Assembly (NCBI RefSeq): GCF_003479405.1
Contig: NZ_QUHB01000002.1
Location: 1 to 64,000 of the forward strand
Direction of reading: 5' to 3'
Origin: Eubacterium sp. AF16-48
GTDB lineage: Bacteria > Bacillota > Clostridia > Lachnospirales > Lachnospiraceae
DNA: 64,000 nt
The position numbers were made by a program, and so were the translations under genes. This document shows, piece after piece, positions 1 through 8,491 of the stretch. The notes beneath the pieces are model-generated. The model did not search any database. It worked only from the letters and a program-made list of their open reading frames with translations, and was not told the DNA's origin. How positions within the stretch are numbered: position 1 is the first letter of the stretch; each line of letters starts with the position of its first letter.

Positions 1-4
1 AAAG

Positions 5-38
5 TAAATTCCACTGTACAGTGGGAGAGTGGAATTTA
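5..38. repeat. Nested inverted repeats upstream of the first gene
   Basis: An 11-bp stem (5-15 TAAATTCCACT with 28-38 AGTGGAATTTA) encloses a 14-bp perfect palindrome CCACTGTACAGTGG at 11-24. The two structures share bases and exclude each other. It may be the terminator of a gene to the left of the window or a repressor operator. The function is not known. Confidence 0.5.
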
Positions 39-78
39 AAATTTCATTTTAGGGAAGTATAGAAATCTGCTGACATGT

Positions 79-108
79 TTGCTTCCCCGCCTCCTAATAT
101 GTTATACT
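79..108 (+). promoter_or_regulatory. Probable sigma-A promoter
   Basis: A -35-like TTGCTT (79-84) and a -10 TATACT (103-108) are separated by 18 bp, about 65 bp upstream of the first start codon. This is recognised by consensus only. Confidence 0.45.
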
Positions 109-174
109 AACCTCATATTAAATTCATTTATAATAACAGTGAAAATATTTATAGCCTAAAGGAGCAACATACAA

Positions 175-1272
175 ATGAAGAAAAAATGGTCAGTTAAAAA
201 GAAAATAGTAGTAACTCTGTTGTCTGTTATTGCGGCATTTTTGTTGGTGGTGATTGTGTATGTTCTATATGTATTTGGAACCTATCACAGAATTAAGGAT
301 AAGCAGCTTATTGAAATCAATTCTTTAAATGCCACGGAAGGAAGCAAGGTTAAGACAGGAGTGGAATATACAGCAGGTACTTATAATGTGGGATTTGGTG
401 CATATACTCCGGATTACAGTTTCTTTATGGATGGAGGCAAGTATTCCAGATGCTTTAGCAGGCAGTCAGGTATAGATGCCATTAATGGAGCAGCAGATTA
501 TGCCAAAAGTGAAAATCCTGATTTTATGATTTTTGAGGAAGTTGACAGGGATTCCACCAGAAGTTATCACGTAAATCAGGAAAATCTTATTAATAAAAAG
601 TTTCAGGGATATTTTCAGAATTTCGCAGTAAACTATGATTCTGCATATTTATTTTATCCTTTCAATGAACCTATTGGAAAATCATATTCTGGTATTAGTG
701 TTTACTCAAAGTACGAGATAACCTCTGCCCTAAGAAGAAGCTTTCCTATTTCCACATCATTTTCTAAATTGTTGGATTTAGACAGATGTTACAGCGTAAG
801 CAGAGTGCCGGTGGAAAACGGAAAGGAATTAATTATTTACGGCGTTCACATGTCTGCATATGGAAACAGTGATGAAATAAGAGAGGCTCAAACCTCCATG
901 CTTTTTCAGGATATGAAGTCTGAAATGGATAAAGGAAATTATGTTATTTGTGGCGGTGATTTTAATCATGACTTAAAATTAGCAGAGGATGACAGCGTTG
1001 AATATGAAAGTTGGGCATATCCATTTCCAAGAAGCAAAATGCCGGAAGGTCTTTCATTTGCCATGGATCAGCTATCAAAGGAAAAGTACGACAGTCTGGC
1101 AGATTCTAACAGAAATGATGATACTGAATATATTCCGGGAAAAACTTTTACCTGTATATTAGATGGATTTATTATTTCGGATAATGTGGAAATGACGGAT
1201 TATACAGTTAAGGATAACGGATTTTTATATTCAGACCATCAGCCGGTATTTATGAAATTTAAATTAAAATAA
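175..1272 (+). CDS. Membrane-anchored endonuclease/exonuclease/phosphatase family protein
   Basis: This 365-residue protein has a basic N-terminus and one hydrophobic segment (about residues 10-33), so the catalytic domain probably sits outside the membrane. The rest has the EEP fold signatures: an acidic FEEVDRD, GVHMSAYG, the GGDFNHD metal site and a C-terminal SDHQPVF with the Asp-His pair. EEP enzymes cut phosphodiester bonds in DNA, lipids or nucleotides. The substrate here cannot be told, though a surface location favours an extracellular or lipid substrate over DNA repair. The start follows AAGGAG with normal spacing. It precedes exonuclease III, another EEP-fold protein, by 49 bp, so a tandem duplication is possible but the sequences are very different. 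Confidence 0.8.
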   Translation: MKKKWSVKKKIVVTLLSVIAAFLLVVIVYVLYVFGTYHRIKDKQLIEINSLNATEGSKVKTGVEYTAGTYNVGFGAYTPDYSFFMDGGKYSRCFSRQSGIDAINGAADYAKSENPDFMIFEEVDRDSTRSYHVNQENLINKKFQGYFQNFAVNYDSAYLFYPFNEPIGKSYSGISVYSKYEITSALRRSFPISTSFSKLLDLDRCYSVSRVPVENGKELIIYGVHMSAYGNSDEIREAQTSMLFQDMKSEMDKGNYVICGGDFNHDLKLAEDDSVEYESWAYPFPRSKMPEGLSFAMDQLSKEKYDSLADSNRNDDTEYIPGKTFTCILDGFIISDNVEMTDYTVKDNGFLYSDHQPVFMKFKLK

Positions 1273-1321
1273 AGCAGGTGGAATAACAAAACAATTTTCT
1301 TATGGAAAGGCAGATTATATT

Positions 1322-2074
1322 ATGAAATTTATATCATGGAATGTAAACGGGTTAAGAGCCTGTGTAGGGAAAAACTTTATGGAGGATTTTGAAAAGTTAG
1401 ATGCAGACTTTTTCTGCCTTCAGGAAACTAAGTTGCAGAAAGGGCAGATTGACCTTCAGTTACCGGGATATTATCAGTATTGGAATTATGCAGTTAAAAA
1501 GGGATATTCAGGAACTGCAATATTAACAAAGCATGAACCGGTTTCTGTTTCTTATGGCATTAATATAGAAGAACATGATTTAGAAGGCAGAGTAATTACA
1601 TTAGAATATCAGGATTTTTATCTGGTTACTGTTTATACTCCTAATTCTCAAAATGAGTTGGCAAGACTTGATTACAGAATGAAATGGGAAGATGATTTTA
1701 GAAAATATTTAAATAGTCTTGCAGAGAAAAAAGGGGTAATTGTATGTGGAGACATGAATGTGGCACACAATGAAATTGATTTGAAAAATCCAAAGACAAA
1801 CAGGAAAAATGCCGGATTTACTGATGAAGAAAGAGAAAAAATGACTGAGTTGTTAGACAGTGGATTTGTGGACAGCTTCAGATATTTTTATCCCGATTTG
1901 GAGTCGGTGTACAGCTGGTGGTCATACAGATTTAAGGCAAGGGAAAAGAACGCAGGATGGCGTATAGATTATTTCCTTGTGTCTGAGGATTTAAAAGAAC
2001 GAATGAAGGATGCCAAAATTCATACGGAAATAATGGGGTCAGACCACTGTCCTGTGGAACTGGATTTTGAGTAG
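1322..2074 (+). CDS. xth: Exodeoxyribonuclease III (AP endonuclease)
   Basis: This 250-residue protein matches the length and motifs of the ExoA/Xth family: SWNVNGLRA at the N-terminus, LQETKL with the metal-binding Glu, CGDMNVAH, the long basic loop containing NPKTNRKNAGF and the terminal SDHCPV. The enzyme removes 3' blocks and cuts at abasic sites in base excision repair. It is cytoplasmic with no signal peptide. It lies 49 bp behind the membrane EEP protein and may be co-transcribed with it. Confidence 0.95.
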   Translation: MKFISWNVNGLRACVGKNFMEDFEKLDADFFCLQETKLQKGQIDLQLPGYYQYWNYAVKKGYSGTAILTKHEPVSVSYGINIEEHDLEGRVITLEYQDFYLVTVYTPNSQNELARLDYRMKWEDDFRKYLNSLAEKKGVIVCGDMNVAHNEIDLKNPKTNRKNAGFTDEEREKMTELLDSGFVDSFRYFYPDLESVYSWWSYRFKAREKNAGWRIDYFLVSEDLKERMKDAKIHTEIMGSDHCPVELDFE

Positions 2075-2164
2075 ATAAAACAATTTTTTTTCCCCATTTG
2101 GTGGAAATGATTCTATACTTTTGATATACTTAAGGGGTTAAAAAAATCTTTAAGGAGGAAGTAA

Positions 2165-4048
2165 ATGGGGATTTTAAAAAAATGGTCAAAAAGATTTTTG
2201 ACAGGATTGTTAGCATTTGTGTTGGTTATCGGCTCAATGACCATCACGCCAAAGACAGCTAAGGCAGCAATTTACGCTGATCGGGGAGCTTACGGAGTCG
2301 GTGAAGGAAAGAAGATTCCGGATCATATCTTTGCACCTTTTGTGGATATTGTATCTTATGTTTCAGATAAGAATTATTCTTCGGCGGGAACTCTTAGTCT
2401 GGAGAAGATGTACAAGGACACGGGGATTTTATATTATAACTTAGGTTTTATAATGACTACTGCAACAGGTGGCATTACAGATGGGGTTATTGACTGGTCA
2501 TGGGGTGGCTATTCCACATTAAGCGAAAAAGCAACTGATACATGGCAGATTGACGGCATTAAAGAATCTATTAAGTATATCCGTTCAAAAGGTGGCGATG
2601 TTATCGTATCTATCGGAGGATTGAACGAGGGAAACTTTTTCCAGAAAACTCAGGATGAAGATATTTTATACAATTCATACATGGATGTAATACAGGGATA
2701 CGGACTTACGAGGCTTGATTTGGATATTGAAGGCGGTGCTCAGGGCAAACAGATTAATATTGCTAATGCCAGAGCACTTAAGAGAGTTCAGGAAACCACA
2801 GGTATAGAAATTGTACTTACACTTCCGGTATTGCCTACAGGATTGACAGATTTAGGACTTGGAACTTTAGAGGCATATATAGAAAATGGTGTGGACGTTA
2901 AAATGGTAAACATTATGGCTATGTGCTATGGTAACGCAACTATTTTACCCGGGGAAACTTACGCAGGTGCATCAGTCCGTGCTATTGATAATACAGCAAG
3001 TCAGATTTTAAGTACATACAAAAATAATGGAAAGTCACTTAGTACTTCGCAAGCATATGAAAAGGTTGGAGTTACAGTTTCCATAGGAGAGGAAAGTGCA
3101 AGTTTCCCAATCTGGACTACTGATTATTCAAAGGTCGTAAATGATAAGGCAATAAAGGAAAATATTGGAATGACATCTTTTTGGTGCTTAAACCGTGATT
3201 GTCAGCAGTATGGCGCTAATAAGGGAATTACGGGAATGTATGAACATACCAATGTATTTAAAACCTTTATGGGGGATAATGCATACACAATTCCACCGGC
3301 AGGTTCAGATGGAGATTATGAATTAGATGGTGAGGTTATTAAGGAATGGAAGAAGGGTACAGCGTATTCCCAGGGTGATAAGGTTTTATATAATGGAAAA
3401 ATATGGCAGGCATCATGGTGGACGCAGGGAGATACTCCGGGAGTTGCCACAGACAATGGTTCGGAGCCTTGGAAATATTTGCAGGATGCAACAGGAAGTG
3501 AAAAACCTACGGAACCGGAGACTACTCCGCCGGAAAGCACTAATGTTAAATTAGAAATTAATGGATGTCAGATAAGTACCACAAAGGAAGGATACAGGGT
3601 AATTTATTCTCTTGAAGATTCTGACAGTGAAGTGGAAAATTTTGGCCTTATATACGGATTATCAGTAAATGATTCGGATATGGTTATTGGAAGTACAAAT
3701 AATGCCGTAGTAAATTATCAGGCAAGTGATGCCGGAAGAATGGACAATAATTATGGCAGTTATCCAATGGGACAAAGTTATGCCATGACTATGACTTTTA
3801 TTAAAAATGCTTCGTTTTATAACAGTAATATAAGTGTCAGAGCATACGCAAAGTTAAAAAATGGTAATTATGTGTATGGCAATGTTAAGAAGATTAAAAT
3901 ATATGACATTGCAGATTATTTGTACCAAAATGCATTAATGAGCAATAATGCAGGTCATATATATTTGTATGATAATATATTAAAGGTTGTAAATGGAAGT
4001 TACAAAAAAATAGATTTTGATTTTAAAAATATTATTATAAAATATTAA
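2165..4048 (+). CDS. Secreted GH18 chitinase-like glycoside hydrolase with CBM5/12 and a C-terminal accessory domain
   Basis: This 627-residue protein has a signal peptide (KKWSKRF followed by a hydrophobic stretch, cleavage near AKA-A). It then has a GH18 barrel (about residues 50-370) with the active-site strand LDLDIEGG near residue 189, which keeps the catalytic Glu. A CBM5/12 chitin-binding module follows at about 393-440 (GTAYSQGDKVLYNGKIWQA...W). After a short Pro/Thr linker comes a domain of about 165 residues that is also present at the end of the subtilase at 24447. The role is degradation of chitin or related GlcNAc polymers outside the cell. The start ATG follows AAGGAGG. A terminator ends the gene. 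Confidence 0.9.
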   Translation: MGILKKWSKRFLTGLLAFVLVIGSMTITPKTAKAAIYADRGAYGVGEGKKIPDHIFAPFVDIVSYVSDKNYSSAGTLSLEKMYKDTGILYYNLGFIMTTATGGITDGVIDWSWGGYSTLSEKATDTWQIDGIKESIKYIRSKGGDVIVSIGGLNEGNFFQKTQDEDILYNSYMDVIQGYGLTRLDLDIEGGAQGKQINIANARALKRVQETTGIEIVLTLPVLPTGLTDLGLGTLEAYIENGVDVKMVNIMAMCYGNATILPGETYAGASVRAIDNTASQILSTYKNNGKSLSTSQAYEKVGVTVSIGEESASFPIWTTDYSKVVNDKAIKENIGMTSFWCLNRDCQQYGANKGITGMYEHTNVFKTFMGDNAYTIPPAGSDGDYELDGEVIKEWKKGTAYSQGDKVLYNGKIWQASWWTQGDTPGVATDNGSEPWKYLQDATGSEKPTEPETTPPESTNVKLEINGCQISTTKEGYRVIYSLEDSDSEVENFGLIYGLSVNDSDMVIGSTNNAVVNYQASDAGRMDNNYGSYPMGQSYAMTMTFIKNASFYNSNISVRAYAKLKNGNYVYGNVKKIKIYDIADYLYQNALMSNNAGHIYLYDNILKVVNGSYKKIDFDFKNIIIKY

Positions 4049-4067
4049 TGGTTAATTAGCATAAAAT

Positions 4068-4105
4068 GAGGCTTTTGCTTTTGGGCATTATGCCTCTTTT
4101 TATTT
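4068..4105 (+). terminator. Rho-independent terminator after the chitinase gene
   Basis: GAGGC (4068-4072) pairs with GCCTC (4092-4096), and a T-rich tail follows. Confidence 0.7.
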
Positions 4106-4230
4106 TTGTGTATTTAATTTATTAAAAAAAATACAATACTCTGATACAATTATATCAATGAGATGAACGGGTTAAATTAAATATAGGAAGTGCAATATAG
4201 GATAAAACAAAATGAACGGAGGAAAGGATT

Positions 4231-6423
4231 ATGCTTAGAAAATTCCTAATTACAATGACAGCATTTTTGATTGTCGTTTCAGGGGCGTTGTGTAATGGAA
4301 AAAGCGTATCTGCTAATGAACAAAGGAAGCCGGGAGACATTCGTACGATTTATGTCACTACCGATGGAACCACCATAACTAAAGAAAAAAAGGTTCCGGC
4401 GCAGATTACCGTGGTAGATAAAGAAGGTGGAGATTTGTATGAAGATAATGCAATTTATGACACAATAGAGTCTGATGGAACAATTAAGGTAAGAGGAAAT
4501 TCAACAGCAGTGGCTGATAAAAAGCCATTTAATATTTCATTCTCAAAGGCTAAAGATGTGTTTGGAATGGGCAAGGCAAAGAAATGGAGTCTATTGGCAA
4601 ATGCCTTTGATAAGTCTTTAATTAGAAATCGTCTTGCCATGGAATTTGCCACAAATTTAGGACTTAAGTACACAAGTAAAAGCACGTTTGTTGATTTATA
4701 CATAAATGATGTTTATTACGGAAATTATCTGCTAATTGAATCTGTGGAAGTGGGGGAAAGCAGAGTAAACATTAATACTGAGGATTCAAATGATGTTCTT
4801 CTTGAAAAGGAATATGACAGAACAGAAGAGGGACAGACTTATCTTAGAACCATAAGATATGGAATAAGGTTTAATGTAGGTGACCCGGAAGGGCTTTCGG
4901 AAGATACGCAGCAGTATAAGCAGACCCTTACAGTGTTAAACAGATTTGAAACAGCATTGGAAAATGGTGATTTTGAGGAAATATCTAAGTTTGTGGATGT
5001 AAAATCATTTGCTAATTTTTATATTGTAAATGAATTGTTTAAAAATGTAGACTTTAATTACAGCTCCACAAGGTTTTACATAAAAGACGGTGTGTTGTAT
5101 GCAGGACCATTATGGGATTTGGATTTGTCCGGCGGAAATGCCAATCCGGTGAATTATCCTACTTATTTTGAAAATGGTGACAGCAGTAAGGGATTATGGT
5201 GTCAGCAGTTTACATGGTTTAAAAAACTTATGGAAATGCCGGAGTTTTATAATATGGTGTCTGAACGTTACAGTCAGGTATCAGGACTTATTTCAAATAT
5301 GATTTATGGAAATACCGGCAATTCAATTAATTGCATAACATCTACATATAAAAATTCTTTTGCAAGAAATTATCTTCCAAAGAAAAATGGTGGTGCAGGA
5401 TGGAGTGTAACCAACAAAGACAGCGCTGATGGCATTAGTTACGCAGGTACTGCTAAGTGGAAGGATTATAATAGTGCAATTGAATATTTAAGACAATGGT
5501 TAATAGACAGAGATAAATATTTAAAATCCCAGTTTGCAGGTGGTAGAGATGCTACACCTAAAAAGAATATAACAGTAACTTACAATGAAAGTGCAGATGA
5601 TATTGTTCTTGATGGAAATCCAAAAGGAAATCAGGCAATGATTGGGTCGTATTCATGGACAGATAAGGATTATCAGTGGTTGGGATTTGTTAACTTTAAG
5701 GGACTGGCAGACAGCTCTTATAAATATCTGGTAATAAGATATACCGGTGATATTTCTACATTCAGGTTGGAATTTAGAGGTAAGTCAGGCAGTGATGAGA
5801 TTAAGTCAAAGCCATACTGGTTTAAAAATGTATATTATGATAATAATTTTGTATCAGCAGATGAAAAGGTATTATCTTTATATGATACAGATAAGTTGTT
5901 AATAATAGATTTGGAAAAATCAGGCTTAGATTTGGGCAAATATAATTTAGGTTTTCATATGCATATGGCAGCATCAGAATGTAGGAATGGTGAACTTACC
6001 ATAAGTGATGCACGTCTGGTAAAATCTGTAGATATAAAGGTGACAGGTGGAGAAGAAACTACAAAAGAACCTCATACCACAAAGCCTGCATCTAAACCTA
6101 CAGCTACTTCCGGAACATCAACAAAGGTTACAAGACCAAAAGCTACATCCATTAAATCTATTAAAAAAGCTAAGAAATCATTGAAAATAAGCTGGAAGAA
6201 GATTAAGGGAGTAAAAGGATATCAGATACAGTATTCTACCTCTAAGAAGTTTAAAAAGGCAAAGACAGTTTTAATCAAAAACTATAAAACAACTTCAAAG
6301 ACCATAAAGAAGTTAAAACAAAAGAAAAAATATTATGTGAGAATAAGAACATATTATTGTGTAAAAGGAAAGAGAGTTTATTCATATTGGTGTAAGGTAA
6401 AAACCGGAAAAACAAGAAAATAG
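4231..6423 (+). CDS. Secreted CotH-kinase family protein with C-terminal Fn3-like domain
   Basis: This 730-residue protein has a signal peptide (cleavage near SVSA). Residues about 60-430 carry CotH family motifs: RGNST followed by KKPFNISF, KKWSLLAN..D.SLIRNRLA, the YGNYLLIE strand and a late PLWDLDLSGG metal-binding motif. CotH proteins are atypical kinases first known from Bacillus spore coats. In clostridia they are often large secreted proteins of unknown substrate. After a Thr/Lys linker the last 100 residues are an Fn3-like repeat very rich in lysine (ISWKKIKGVKGYQIQYSTSKKFKKA), seen in many Lachnospiraceae surface proteins and possibly wall-binding. It stands alone after the chitinase terminator. 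Confidence 0.88.
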   Translation: MLRKFLITMTAFLIVVSGALCNGKSVSANEQRKPGDIRTIYVTTDGTTITKEKKVPAQITVVDKEGGDLYEDNAIYDTIESDGTIKVRGNSTAVADKKPFNISFSKAKDVFGMGKAKKWSLLANAFDKSLIRNRLAMEFATNLGLKYTSKSTFVDLYINDVYYGNYLLIESVEVGESRVNINTEDSNDVLLEKEYDRTEEGQTYLRTIRYGIRFNVGDPEGLSEDTQQYKQTLTVLNRFETALENGDFEEISKFVDVKSFANFYIVNELFKNVDFNYSSTRFYIKDGVLYAGPLWDLDLSGGNANPVNYPTYFENGDSSKGLWCQQFTWFKKLMEMPEFYNMVSERYSQVSGLISNMIYGNTGNSINCITSTYKNSFARNYLPKKNGGAGWSVTNKDSADGISYAGTAKWKDYNSAIEYLRQWLIDRDKYLKSQFAGGRDATPKKNITVTYNESADDIVLDGNPKGNQAMIGSYSWTDKDYQWLGFVNFKGLADSSYKYLVIRYTGDISTFRLEFRGKSGSDEIKSKPYWFKNVYYDNNFVSADEKVLSLYDTDKLLIIDLEKSGLDLGKYNLGFHMHMAASECRNGELTISDARLVKSVDIKVTGGEETTKEPHTTKPASKPTATSGTSTKVTRPKATSIKSIKKAKKSLKISWKKIKGVKGYQIQYSTSKKFKKAKTVLIKNYKTTSKTIKKLKQKKKYYVRIRTYYCVKGKRVYSYWCKVKTGKTRK

Positions 6424-6573
6424 GTTTGTACGACTAATTTATAAACGGATTTCAGAATATATTCTAAAAATGCTCAAATAATAATACTTACCAACAAGTT
6501 ATACATATGTAAAAAAATGGACATTTAAATTTTTTTTAATAAGTGATAATGTCGAAACGTGGAGGTAAGTAAT

Positions 6574-7043
6574 ATGGGAACAATGACACACAAAATTGAC
6601 AGGTTGCTTAAGGAAGTTAATCCAAATGTATTAAAAACAACGGCACATTAGTAGACGAAAAATTGTGTAAACAAATGCAGGAAGTGGGTAATTTCTATCT
6701 TGCCATAAGTCTTGAAGGTTTTGAGGGAGTTAATGATTTAAGACGTGGTGAAGGCGTGTATGGCAAAGTTATGAAAGCAATGGACCTGGAATTTTTACTA
6801 TGGATTTCCAAAATGATGGAGAGTTTGTTGGCGGATGTATTGCAGGAGGAAGGAATTATTTTCATATTAATGCCAATGGTGAAGGAAACAAGGGCTAAGT
6901 CAACAGACCTGCAATCACCGGAGACGGTAGAGCATTTGTGCGGAAAATGTAGTGAATATGCAAAAGAGTGGGCAGGAGTTGCCGACAAAATATGGAAAGA
7001 AACTGATTATAAAAAGCCTTCTTATGAGAATTATAAGAAATAA
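6574..7043 (+). pseudogene. Radical SAM/SPASM protein, decayed by internal deletions
   Basis: A good ribosome binding site (GGAGG 6561-6565) and ATG at 6574 open a 25-codon piece that soon reaches TAG. A second frame continues as NGTLVDEKLCKQMQEVGNF with AISLEGFEGVNDLRRGEGVYG, which reads like the middle of a radical SAM barrel. After MKAMD it jumps to another frame giving TMDFQNDGEFVGGCIAGGRNY, a SPASM-type Cys segment, and then back to TDLQSPETVEHLCGKCSEYAKEW, the usual C-terminus. The CxxxCxxC cluster motif, much of the barrel and the central SPASM cysteines are missing. An intact gene would be about 1.3 kb, so this is a multiply deleted remnant. Family naming is from memory of motifs. Confidence 0.75.
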
Positions 7044-7111
7044 ATTTGCCAATTTTCAAAAAAGTGCTATGATAGTATCTCGGAAGAAAACATAAAGGAT
7101 GGTGTTAGAAA

Positions 7112-7816
7112 ATGAACTTCCGAAGTAAAGAAATGTACATTCATAGCCTTATGTGCATAATTGGTGGATTTTTTGGGGCATATGCCATAGTTAATGGATT
7201 TGAAAATATGGGATCAGCCCAGACTACGAATATGATAGATATTGTGTGTACTCTTTTAGGAAAAAATTATTTTGATTTTTTCTTAAGAATTTTAGCTTTT
7301 GTGCTTTACATTACGGCAATCGCAATTTGCGTTTGCTTAGGAAAAATGACTAATGTTAATACAAGGAAATACGCAATTACCGTGGAAATTATAATTATGA
7401 TTGCATTGGTTTTCATGCCAAAAAGTATCAATCCTCTGGTGGGACTTCTTCCTATATTTTTTATGATGTCAACCCAGTGGAGTGTTTTTCACGGCGTTGG
7501 AAAATATAATAGTGCAACAATTTTTTCAACTAATAACTTGAAACAGTGTGTAATCGGTTTTACTGAATATCTTTTAGACAAAAATCCGGAGCAGTTAGAA
7601 AAAGGCAAATTTTATGGCAATTCTCTTATATGGTTTCATGTGGGAGTTGCTATATCGTACTTTACATGTAAGGAGTTCGGATATATGGCAAGCCTTTTCG
7701 CAGTTCCTTTTTCAGTGGCAGCCTTTACTTTAGAGGTACTTCCGGAAAATATAAAAGACGAAGTAGAGGAAGAAATTGAAAAGGACATTACAGTATTGGG
7801 GGAAGTGAAGGCATAG
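7112..7816 (+). CDS. DUF1275 (YoaK-like) integral membrane protein
   Basis: This 234-residue protein has about six hydrophobic segments. The N-terminal pattern GGFFGAYAIVNGFENMGSAQTTNMI fits the DUF1275/YoaK family (GG..DAY...G.F.NAQTGN). Its function is not established and it is usually annotated as a membrane protein of unknown role. The C-terminal 25 residues are strongly acidic and probably cytoplasmic. The ATG follows AAGGATGGTG, a moderate ribosome binding site. Confidence 0.75.
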   Translation: MNFRSKEMYIHSLMCIIGGFFGAYAIVNGFENMGSAQTTNMIDIVCTLLGKNYFDFFLRILAFVLYITAIAICVCLGKMTNVNTRKYAITVEIIIMIALVFMPKSINPLVGLLPIFFMMSTQWSVFHGVGKYNSATIFSTNNLKQCVIGFTEYLLDKNPEQLEKGKFYGNSLIWFHVGVAISYFTCKEFGYMASLFAVPFSVAAFTLEVLPENIKDEVEEEIEKDITVLGEVKA

Positions 7817-7937
7817 AATATTATCTCTAACAAAGATGAAAAACAATATAGGTGAATAAAGACAATGGATGATTTTGGTAGATTAGTCATGAACTATATG
7901 GTAAACTTACAGTAAGTTTATTTACAGGAGGACTAAT

Positions 7938-8483
7938 ATGTACGAAAAATTATCTAAAAGAGCTTTAAAAAACATGTATATGGCAGCAGGTTTTGCTACG
8001 GTGGTATATCTTATTATTGCACTTGTAGTGGAACTTGCTATTTTTATACCTAATAATCTTACAATTGGAACAGTTATACTTGTTATAGTGACAATTTTGA
8101 TGGTAATAAATTGTATAGTAAGTCCTGTTTTCAGATTTCACAGATACAGATATAAAATTGACGATGAGTGTATAGATATTGTTGAGGGATACATATTTGT
8201 GGAAAGAAATATTGTTCCTATTGAACGTCTTCACAAGTTGCAGATTCAAAGAGGACCTTTCGATAAAATCTGTAAAGTGGCAAAGATTGTGGTAACGACT
8301 GCCGGAGGAGATGTGGTTATCAGGTTTTTAGACGAGGAAAAGGCAGAAAATATAGCCGAAAATCTTAAAAGCAGGATAAACAAAATAGCAGTTTGCCAAA
8401 GAGAAGCGGATATACAAAAAAATGGTGACGTTTTAGACCATGAAACTCAAGGCATTAACGTAAAAAAATTGGATGATAAGTAG
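7938..8483 (+). CDS. PH-domain membrane protein (YdbS-like)
   Basis: This 181-residue protein has two membrane segments near the N-terminus (about residues 15-60) followed by a bacterial PH domain (bPH_2/DUF304). The motif RYKIDDECIDIVEGYIFVERNIVPIERLHKLQI is characteristic. It ends 8 bp before a longer PH-domain protein. This YdbS-YdbT pair is common in Firmicutes; in Bacillus it is linked to resistance to certain bacteriocins. The role in this host is inferred only from the family. Confidence 0.8.
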   Translation: MYEKLSKRALKNMYMAAGFATVVYLIIALVVELAIFIPNNLTIGTVILVIVTILMVINCIVSPVFRFHRYRYKIDDECIDIVEGYIFVERNIVPIERLHKLQIQRGPFDKICKVAKIVVTTAGGDVVIRFLDEEKAENIAENLKSRINKIAVCQREADIQKNGDVLDHETQGINVKKLDDK

Positions 8484-8491
8484 GTGGGACT

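Noticed and set aside
3316..3554. Two open frames on opposite strands inside the chitinase gene
   Set aside because: They overlap the CBM5/12 coding region, lack ribosome binding sites and have no protein-like features.
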